Made by a program: the position numbers and the translations under genes. From Roseiarcus sp963832305 (GTDB lineage Bacteria > Pseudomonadota > Alphaproteobacteria > Rhizobiales > Beijerinckiaceae), in contig CAWHTU010000019.1 of NCBI GenBank assembly GCA_963832305.1, positions 1 to 64,000 on the forward strand: a stretch of 64,000 bases of DNA, in the 5' to 3' direction. Below are positions 48,463 to 55,458 of the stretch, piece by piece. The first letter of the stretch is position 1; every line of letters starts with the position of its first letter. The notes under the pieces are model-generated. The model had not been told where the DNA came from and made no database searches. It was given only the letters and a program-made list of their open reading frames with translations.

Positions 48463-49215
48463 TCATATGATGAGGCCGCCGTCAACCCCTATGACTTGCC
48501 CGGTCACGTAGGATGAAAGGTCGGAGGCGAGAAACAGGATCACGTTGGCGACGTCGTCGGGGCTGCCGACCCGACCCATCGCGATGTTCTGCTCGAGCGT
48601 CTTGCGTTTGTCCTCGGGTATGGATTTCACCATCGACGTGTCGATCAGGCCCGGCGCCACCGCGTTGACGCGAATGTTCATCGGCGCGAGTTCCTTTGCG
48701 GCTGAAAAGGTCGCCCCAATCACGGCGGATTTTGTGGCCGAATAGACAGTCTGGCCGCTGTTGCCCCTTCGCCCGACAATCGACGAGACATTGACGATCG
48801 ATCCCGTCTTGCGCCGCGCCATGATGCGCGCGGCCAGTTGCGTGATCTTGATCAGCCCGATCACGTTGACGCTGAAGAGCTCGTCGATTTCCGCGTCCGA
48901 AATCATGCCGATCAGCTTGTCGCGAAGGATACCTGCGTTGTTGACCAGGATATCTAGGCGTTTGTGTCGCGACATTGCGCTCTGGGCGATCGCCGTGGCG
49001 GTAGTACTGTCCGCGACTGAGCCGTAGACCGTCGAGACGCGGTCGGGATAGGCCGTTTCCAACTCGGCGAAACTCGTGGAGGCCTCATCCGAAGGACGCG
49101 CGTTCAAGATCACGCTGCAGCCCGCCTTGAGCAGGGCTTCAGCAGCGGCCCGCCCGATGCCGCGCGAAGCGCCGGTCACGGCCGCCACGCGCCCGCTCAA
49201 ATCGATTGAGGTCAT
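48463..49215 (-). CDS. FabG-like short-chain dehydrogenase
   Basis: A 250-residue SDR with TGASRGIGRA (NADP binding), NNAGILRDK, catalytic Ser in VNVSSIVGRRGN, YSATKSAV (Tyr/Lys) and a C-terminal YVTGQVIGVDGG. Closest in pattern to 3-oxoacyl-ACP reductases. In this cluster it may reduce a ketoacyl or aldehyde product of the LuxC/E pathway. 57 bases before the ligase start on the minus strand. Confidence 0.9.
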   Translation of the reverse strand: MTSIDLSGRVAAVTGASRGIGRAAAEALLKAGCSVILNARPSDEASTSFAELETAYPDRVSTVYGSVADSTTATAIAQSAMSRHKRLDILVNNAGILRDKLIGMISDAEIDELFSVNVIGLIKITQLAARIMARRKTGSIVNVSSIVGRRGNSGQTVYSATKSAVIGATFSAAKELAPMNIRVNAVAPGLIDTSMVKSIPEDKRKTLEQNIAMGRVGSPDDVANVILFLASDLSSYVTGQVIGVDGGLII

Positions 49216-49254
49216 TGGATATGCGCGCCAGTCAAATCGAGTTGCCGGTCGGGT

Positions 49255-49764
49255 TCACGAGGCCGCTTTTTCGTCGGGTGTGGCCGAAGGCGCGCCAAAG
49301 TCGGCGCGGACCATACGATTGATGATGCCCCATCGCCCCGTCTGAATGCCTTTCTCCATCACGCGCGCCGGGTTTCCGGAGACAAGGCAGTTGGGCGGTA
49401 CGTCCTTCATCACGACGCTCGCCACGGCGACGACGCAATTGTCGCCAACTCTGACCCCCGGCATGATAATACTGTGCGCGCCGATCTGACATTCTTTGCC
49501 GATCCAGGTGTCCAGATGAAGTCGCCGCGGGTAGTCGTGGGTGAGAACGCAGGCGCCGAAGTTCACCGCCGTGCTCTCGCCGATATGAACCCCAGTCGGA
49601 TAGGCTTTGTCGAGTTTGGCGGAAAACGAGATCCGACAATCGGGCGCGATGTCCATTCCCCACAGCTTATTGAAGTAAAGGCGGCGCAATTCCGAGAACA
49701 GCGGACGAAGCTCCCGCCGCACGACCGCCAGGACGCCCGTCGTGCGCAGGTCGGACAATATCAT
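49255..49764 (-). CDS. Left-handed beta-helix acyltransferase
   Basis: A 169-residue hexapeptide-repeat transferase. After a basic amphipathic N-terminus (residues 1-40) come coils such as ISFSAKLDKA, VHIGESTAVNFGA, the catalytic His in LTHDYPRRLHLD, IGKECQIGAHSIIMPGVRVG and the family close VSGNPARVMEKGI. Related to sugar O-acetyltransferases (WbbJ/LacA/NodL type). First gene of the LuxC/E cluster; it may acylate a sugar or lipid produced there. Confidence 0.85.
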   Translation of the reverse strand: MILSDLRTTGVLAVVRRELRPLFSELRRLYFNKLWGMDIAPDCRISFSAKLDKAYPTGVHIGESTAVNFGACVLTHDYPRRLHLDTWIGKECQIGAHSIIMPGVRVGDNCVVAVASVVMKDVPPNCLVSGNPARVMEKGIQTGRWGIINRMVRADFGAPSATPDEKAAS

Positions 49765-49977
49765 GGTCGAACTCCGTCAGTCGATGCGCCGAAGCGATCT
49801 TGCGCTTTCCTTGGGCCGCCCGTTTGACGTATCACTCCTGGGGAGATGACTTTTTACGTATCACCGATCCCGTAGCTCATTCGCGGGAAAATGTATAGCA
49901 GGATGGCTACGCCGGCTCGGTCGAAGCGCAGACGGGCGGTTCTGCTGAACAGTAGACCGCCGCTAAGCCGCCTAGCG

Positions 49978-51797
49978 TCACTGCGCCGCTGGATTCACCC
50001 ACGGCAGATGCGCGCCGGTCACGACCCATTGCGCATAGGTCTCGAACGGCAGTCCGAGCCTATCGTAGGAAACGCGCAAATACCCGTCTGCGCCCTGCGT
50101 CACGGCCTCCGGCGCCACCGTCTCCACCTCCTGAGCTATGACCCCGACATAGGCCGTATCGCCGCCGTTGTAGACGAAGCGATAGTAGCCGAGGCCGTCG
50201 TTGAGCCGCCCGAGCAACACGATATCGTGCTTGAGGCGCAGGTCGGAACGCCGGCGACCCCCGCCGCCGCCTCGCCCGCCACCGCCTCTACGGCCGCCGC
50301 CAAAGCCGCCTCTATGCCCGCCGCCGCCAAATCCGCCTCCGCGCATTCCTCCGCCGCCAAAGCCGCCGCCGCCGTAGCCGCCCGGACGATGACCGCCAAA
50401 TCCGCCGCCGCCGTAACCGCCGGGCCGACCGCCATATCCGCCGCCTGGTCGACCACGATATCCGCCGCCTGGCCGGTTGGCCGGACAATTCGCGGGGCGC
50501 GCGCCGCCAGGACGGCCAGCCCCGGCGGCCGGACGATTGCCCGCCCCTGGACGATTGCCGGCCCCGCCGACGCCGCCAGGCCTGCCAGCCCCGCCGACTC
50601 CTCCAGGCCGCCCAGCCCCGCCGACTCCTCCAGGCCGCCCAGCCCCGCCAACTCCTCCAGGCCTACCAACCCCGCCGACGCCGCCAATTCCGCCGGGTCC
50701 GCCAATTCCGCCGATCCCGCCTGGTCTGCCTGCACCGCCGGGGCGGCCGGGCCCGCCCGGCCGATTGCCAATTCCCGGTTTGCTGCCTTGCCCGGGACGA
50801 TAGTTGCCGTTCGGACTCCACTGGCGATTGCCGTTGCCGACATTGACATTGTTGCCGACGTTGATGTTGCCGTTGTTGATCGTCCCGCCGCGCCAGCCCG
50901 CATAGCCGCCATAGGCGCCGCCCCAGCCCGGGTAGAACGCGCCGCTTCCCCAGTTCCACCAGGCGCCGGTCGCCAGCGCGCCGAGCGCGATGCCCGTGCC
51001 GAAGGTGAGCAGCGGCGCGACTACGGTGGTCGTGTTGTACACGGCATACGGATCATAGGAGGGAACGTACATCATCGAGGGATCGGTCGGCACGATCGCG
51101 ATGTAATCGCCTCCGCCCTGAGGCGTGATGACGCCTCCACCTGCGCCTCCTGCCGCTGGAGGCGTACTCGACCCGACTCGCTTCACCGTCTGCTGGGCGT
51201 TCGACTTGAGCGCGCCCGAGTTCTCCGCCTCGGCGCGCAATTGCTGTATCGTCGCCGCGACATCCTGAGGCTGGTTCACGATCGCGTCGCCAAGGTCGGT
51301 CGTCCAGGGAAGATCCTCGCTCATCTTTTTAATGAGGTCTGGAAAACGCGCCATCGCTTTGACCGCGGGGTCCCATTTCTGACTGTCGATGCCGGAAAAG
51401 TCGTTTTTCGCGACAAGCGCCTGATTTTTCTCAAGCCAGCGCTCCGCTTGAACGATTTCGAGCGGGTACGCCGCCGCGGGCAGCATCTGCGCCAGCAAGG
51501 CGTCGGGATAGAGCGCGATCGGTGCGAGCAGCTTGCGCAACTCCTCACGGCTGAATTTGTCGGGTTCAGGCGCTGGCTGCTCCGCTTGCCCCGTTGGCGG
51601 CGGGGTCGCCGCCGCCGGGGTCCGGCGCTGCGGTGGTCGCGGGCGGGGCTGGGAGCGGGCGCTGCGGGCTGCGCCGGCGCCGCTGCGCCCGCGTCCTGCG
51701 CTTCCGCGAGATCCGGGGCGATGGCGAGGGCGAGAGCAAAGGCGATGGCGAGCCAGCCCTGGGTCTGCCGAAGACGGCGGTTCATCGCCAGCAGCAT
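49978..51797 (-). CDS. DUF3300 / Gly-rich / S74-chaperone chimera (one frameshift)
   Basis: A protein of about 606 residues. Signal peptide (GWLAIAFALALAIAPDLAEA), Ala/Pro linker with a frame change near 51650, then a DUF3300 domain (FSREELRKLLAPIALYPD, YPLEIVQAERWLEKN, KAMARFPDLIKKMSEDLPWT). A roughly 230-residue low-complexity region follows, made of GRPGGVGGA-type repeats and GGGFGG stretches. The last about 75 residues resemble the Peptidase_S74 intramolecular chaperone of phage tail spikes: SDLRLKHDIVLLGRL, YVGVIAQEVE, DGYLRVSYDRLG. A surface fibre-like or matrix protein is likely. Start ATG at 51797 or 51785. Confidence 0.8.
50470..50770 (-). repeat. 27-bp Gly-rich coding repeats
   Basis: Tandem copies of a 27-base unit encode GRPGGVGGA (four adjoining near-identical copies around 50570-50670) with derived units on either side (GGIGGIGGPGG, GNRPGAG). 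Units differ mainly at third positions. The array lies within the low-complexity part of the DUF3300 chimera and is prone to slippage. Confidence 0.75.
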
Positions 51798-52018
51798 AGT
51801 TTCCCCCCGTGGATGTTGCAGAGCGCGGCGAAGACCGCATTCACAGGTCTGTGAAGCTTACACCGCCACGACGAGATCAGGAAGAGGAGGTCATGGAGCG
51901 CGGGGTGGCGCCGCTGACCGCGCTGGCGTGGCTGTCGGCTTGCCTCGTCCGGGCATCAACTCTATTGGGGACGCGGCGCGGATGGCCCGATGCCGCCAGC
52001 GACGCCCAGAGGCCTTCC

Positions 52019-53518
52019 TTGTTCCCAAAGCCATCGCCGCAGCTTCTGCCCAACACCTACGCCTACGAATCGCAGCCGATGGTCAAGCCGACCGGGTTCC
52101 GCGAATATGACGCGCGCTGGATCTTCGAGCAGGAGATCAACCTGATGGGGGCTGAGGCGTTGGGGCTCGGCATCGCCCGTCTCCTCGCCGAACTTGGGGT
52201 CAAGCGCGAGATCGTCGTCGGTCACGACTTCCGCAGCTATTCGGCCTCGATCAAGCTCGCGATGACGGCCGGGCTGATGGCTGGCGGGGCGCAGGTGCGC
52301 GACATTGGCCTGGCGATTACCCCGATGGCCTACTTCGCCCAGTTCGCGCTCGATGCGCCGGCGGTAGCGATGGTGACCGCCTCGCACAACGACAATGGTT
52401 GGACGGGCGTCAAGATGGGCGCATCGAGGCCGGTGACGTTCGGGCCGGAGGAAATGGCGCGTCTTCGCGACATCGTCATTGCCGGCGAATACCGAAGTGA
52501 GACAGGCGGCGGTTATGAATTCGTGGCCGAGTTTCCGGACCGTTACATCGCAGATCTGACGGCTCGCCCGAAGTTGAGCCGGCGGCTCAAGGTTGTCGCC
52601 GCCTGCGGCAACGGCACCGCAGGCGCCTTCGCGCCCAAGCTTTTGAGCGCACTGGGCGTCGAGGTCGTTCCCCTAGACTGCGATCTCGATTTCACTTTCC
52701 CGCATTACAATCCGAACCCCGAGGATATGGAAATGCTGCACGCGATGGCTGCGGCGGTGACCCGGACCGGCGCCGACATTGCGCTCGGCTTCGACGGCGA
52801 CGGCGACCGCTGCGGAGTGGTCGACAACGAGGGTAGGGAAATTTTCGCGGACAAGATCGGGGTCATGCTGGCGCGCGACCTCTCGAAGAACCGCAAGGAT
52901 GCGACCTTCGTCGTCGACGTCAAGTCGACCGGGTTGTTCGCGACCGATCCGGCGCTAAAGGCAAATGGCGCAAGGGTCGACTTCTGGAAGACCGGCCATT
53001 CGCACATCAAACGCCGGATCCGCGATCTCAACGCGCTCGCCGGGTTCGAGAAGTCAGGCCATTTTTTCTTCAATGCGCCGATCGGGCGCGGCTATGACGA
53101 CGGGTTCGTCACTGCGATCGCCATCCTCGACATGCTGGACCGAAACCCGCAAAAGTCGATGGCCGATCTCTATCGCGACCTGCCCAAGACCTGGGCCTCG
53201 CCGACGATGTCGCCTGCCTGCCCCGATGAGATCAAGTACGCGGTCGCCGATCGCATCGTCGAGCGGTTCAGGGCGATGCAAGCGCGAGGCGAGCCGCTCG
53301 CTGGCCAGCCGATTCGCGAGCTTGTCACAGTCAACGGCGTAAGGGTCACGGTGGAGGACGGCGCCTGGGGGCTCGTGCGCGCGTCGTCGAACAAGCCGGA
53401 ACTGACGGTCGTCGTCGAGAGCCCGACGTCGGAAGCGGGCATGCGGACGATGTTCGAGGCTCTCGACCGGGTCCTGCGCGAGAACCCCGAGGTCGGCGCC
53501 TACAACCAGACGATCTGA
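52019..53518 (+). CDS. Phosphomannomutase/phosphoglucomutase
   Basis: About 499 residues of the alpha-D-phosphohexomutase family. The active-site phosphoserine is in VTASHNDNGWTG, Mg is bound by FDGDGDRCG, the sugar loop is FEKSGHFFF (often GEMSGH) and the phosphate loop RASSNKPEL. It interconverts mannose- or glucose-1- and 6-phosphate for polysaccharide precursors. The TTG at 52019 (product beginning MFPKPSPQLLPNTYAYE after initiation) fits Rhizobiales relatives; an ATG at 52079 (MVKPTGFREYD) would also keep the whole domain. The stop overlaps the next ATG by one base. Confidence 0.9.
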   Translation: MFPKPSPQLLPNTYAYESQPMVKPTGFREYDARWIFEQEINLMGAEALGLGIARLLAELGVKREIVVGHDFRSYSASIKLAMTAGLMAGGAQVRDIGLAITPMAYFAQFALDAPAVAMVTASHNDNGWTGVKMGASRPVTFGPEEMARLRDIVIAGEYRSETGGGYEFVAEFPDRYIADLTARPKLSRRLKVVAACGNGTAGAFAPKLLSALGVEVVPLDCDLDFTFPHYNPNPEDMEMLHAMAAAVTRTGADIALGFDGDGDRCGVVDNEGREIFADKIGVMLARDLSKNRKDATFVVDVKSTGLFATDPALKANGARVDFWKTGHSHIKRRIRDLNALAGFEKSGHFFFNAPIGRGYDDGFVTAIAILDMLDRNPQKSMADLYRDLPKTWASPTMSPACPDEIKYAVADRIVERFRAMQARGEPLAGQPIRELVTVNGVRVTVEDGAWGLVRASSNKPELTVVVESPTSEAGMRTMFEALDRVLRENPEVGAYNQTI

Positions 53519-54045
53519 TGCGCGAATTGGCGAGCGGACGGGTACTTGTGCTGCCGGACCTGTTACGTCCCGGTCTCAGAATCGTCTTCTGCGGCACTGC
53601 GGCCGGAACCGTATCGGCGGCCCGCAACGCCTATTACGCCCATCCGCAGAACAGGTTCTGGTTGGCGCTCCACGCCGCCGGGCTGACGCCGAGACTGTTG
53701 AAGCCGGAGGAATTTGGCCTGTTGCCGCAATGGGGGTTGGGTTTGACCGACATCGCCAAGCACGTGAGTGGCATGGACCGGGAATTGCCGCCGGGCGCGT
53801 TGGGCCATGAGGCCTGCGCGCAGCTCAAGGCCAAGATCGAAGCCGCCGAGCCGAAGCTGCTCGCGTTTACGAGCCTCGCCGCCGGGCGCTGCTATCTCGG
53901 CGCCGCCGCCGGCTTCGGGGAACAGCCCGACCGCATTGGCGAAACCCGCATCTGGCTCCTGCCCTCGCCCTCGCCAACCGCAGGTTGGAACTGGGCGAGA
54001 CACGAGCACTGGTGGCGAAGGCTCGCGGACGAGGCGCGAGGCTAG
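53518..54045 (+). CDS. mug: Mug/TDG-type mismatch-specific DNA glycosylase
   Basis: A 175-residue member of the uracil-DNA glycosylase superfamily. Motif 1 reads FCGTAAG (residues 24-30), followed by ARNAYYAHPQNRFW; motif 2 is LLPSPSPTAGWN. These enzymes remove U or T from G:U/G:T mismatches. In E. coli Mug motif 1 is GINPG with a catalytic Asn; here that Asn is replaced by Ala, so activity may be weaker or of different specificity. Coupled to the phosphohexomutase gene by a one-base overlap and convergently overlapping the Crp-type gene by four bases. Confidence 0.85.
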   Translation: MRELASGRVLVLPDLLRPGLRIVFCGTAAGTVSAARNAYYAHPQNRFWLALHAAGLTPRLLKPEEFGLLPQWGLGLTDIAKHVSGMDRELPPGALGHEACAQLKAKIEAAEPKLLAFTSLAAGRCYLGAAAGFGEQPDRIGETRIWLLPSPSPTAGWNWARHEHWWRRLADEARG

Positions 54046-54731
54046 GCGGTGACCACTGCTTCGAGCCGGGCGCTGAGCCGCAGGGCGTCGGTGATGACGA
54101 TGGCGCCGCGCCGGCGCTCGATGAGGCCTTCGCGCTCCATGGCGTTGATCTCGCGCGACACGGTTTCCCGCCGGGTGTTGATGCGCGATGCAAGCTCGGA
54201 CTGATTCGGCGGCGCATGGATGATCGCGCGCCTCGGATCCTCGCGATCGGGACGGGCGAGGCGCAGAAGCTCGGCGTGGACGCGGCTCCGAACGTCGAGG
54301 GCGCCGAGTTCTCCGACCCGGCGGGTCATCGCGCGATTGCGCGCGACCAGCGTCGCCACGACCGCTTCTCCGAGCGGGCGGTGGGAGAACACAGTTTCAA
54401 CGAAAACCGCACATGGCATTTTCGCCACCAGCGAATCGTTGACTGCGAAAACGCTGAGCGAGCGGGGCCCGCCGTCGAGAGCGGCCAAATCGCCAAAGAA
54501 GGAACCGGCTTCCATGTCGTTGAAAATGAGATCCTGCCGAACCCCGTGCAGCACCGCCCTCAGGCGGCCGCTCATGACGAAATAGACGTCGCGGTCATCG
54601 GCCGTCTGACCAACCACCCATGCGCCCGCCGAGGTCTTCAGCCATGTGCAATGGCGATCGAGAACCCGGCAAGATTCGGGATCGAGGGTCTTGAAACAAG
54701 GATGCGCCGCAAGCGTATTGGGTGACATCAT
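54042..54731 (-). CDS. Crp/Fnr-family transcription regulator, CRP-like recognition helix
   Basis: A 229-residue regulator. Residues 1-130 form a cyclic-nucleotide-type beta-roll with FFGDLAALDGGPRSLSVFA, close to the phosphate-binding cassette of cAMP-binding members (Arg-Ser retained, Asp for the usual Glu). No Cys cluster for an FNR iron-sulfur centre. The C-terminal HTH is NQSELASRINTRRETVSREI; its RETVxR matches the residues of E. coli CRP that read TGTGA. A perfect TGTGA-N6-TCACA lies 150 bases upstream, suggesting self-control. The start is ATG at 54731 (or 54728). Confidence 0.88.
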   Translation of the reverse strand: MMSPNTLAAHPCFKTLDPESCRVLDRHCTWLKTSAGAWVVGQTADDRDVYFVMSGRLRAVLHGVRQDLIFNDMEAGSFFGDLAALDGGPRSLSVFAVNDSLVAKMPCAVFVETVFSHRPLGEAVVATLVARNRAMTRRVGELGALDVRSRVHAELLRLARPDREDPRRAIIHAPPNQSELASRINTRRETVSREINAMEREGLIERRRGAIVITDALRLSARLEAVVTA

Positions 54732-55147
54732 CGCATTCGCAGATGATTGGCCTCGACGGTGGCGGACCTTGGCCGCAACGTCAAGAGGCCGCAGTCCCGG
54801 TTCGGACATTTTTGTGGAGAGGTCCAGCCCCGCGCGGTGCGAAATGGCCCAATCCACGCCTTCGGCCGGTCAGTGCCGCGGTGTGACGGGGATCACAGCC
54901 GGCCCCGCTTCGCCGGTGTAAGGCGGTGAGGTTCTCCGGGACAACCCGTGATCGGTCGAGGCTGGATGCCATACCGTGGCGGGCAGGCGAAGCTCGTCAA
55001 CTGAATTTGCGATCCCGCGTCGCCGCGCCCGTGGGCCGGGCGCTAAACGCGGCCCCCGCGCCGATCTCCCACCGCGCGGGGCATAGAGCGCGGCGCCTAC
55101 GCTTTTCCGCAGGCCCGGGCGCCGCGCTCGCGAGTTTCAAACATCGC
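54732..55147. other. Intergenic region upstream of the Crp-type gene
   Basis: About 415 bases holding the CRP-like site at 54882-54897. The open frames crossing it are artefacts of high GC. No other repeat or gene is apparent. Confidence 0.5.
54882..54897. promoter_or_regulatory. Perfect CRP-type operator TGTGA-N6-TCACA
   Basis: TGTGACGGGGATCACA has both CRP half-sites without mismatch at the canonical spacing. It lies 150 bases upstream of the Crp-family regulator gene whose recognition helix carries RETVxR, the residues that contact this half-site in E. coli CRP. An autoregulatory site is inferred. Confidence 0.65.
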
Positions 55148-55453
55148 TCATCGGAGGTTGAACTCCATGTGCACGCGGCCATGGACGCGCTGGGCATGCG
55201 GCCAGCGGCCGAAACCGGTCGCAGGCGCGTGGGTCTCGCGTTCATAGGCCCGACCCTGGCCGGTGCGTTCCGGTTGTATCGCGCCGGAATGTGCTCCGGC
55301 CGCGTTCGCCTTAGGGCCGTGCCGAGCAAGACAGGCGTTGTAGGCCATAGGCTCCTGATATTGGGCGCAGGACGGATCGTCTTCGGCCAAGGCGCGCCCG
55401 GAGGGCGCCAGGGCGGCCAGGCAAAGCGCAATTGTTGCGACGCGCGCGGCCAA
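55148..55453 (-). CDS. Small secreted protein downstream of pheT
   Basis: A 101-residue protein with a signal peptide (VATIALCLAALAPSGRALA) and a conserved block CAQYQEPMAYNACLARHGPKA with two Cys, probably a disulfide. The rest is basic and Gly/Arg-rich. Proteins with this block occur in several Rhizobiales; function unknown. It starts five bases after the pheT stop, so it is likely cotranscribed. Confidence 0.7.
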   Translation of the reverse strand: MAARVATIALCLAALAPSGRALAEDDPSCAQYQEPMAYNACLARHGPKANAAGAHSGAIQPERTGQGRAYERETHAPATGFGRWPHAQRVHGRVHMEFNLR

Positions 55454-55458
55454 GCGCC

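Noticed and set aside
49934..49965. Imperfect hairpin downstream of the DUF3300 gene
   Set aside because: Arms pair with bulges and no T run follows, so a terminator call is not well supported.
50136..50912. Ala-rich 258-codon minus frame overlapping the Gly-rich region
   Set aside because: It is an alternative frame of the GRPGGVGGA repeats; the frame that carries the DUF3300 and S74 domains is the real one.
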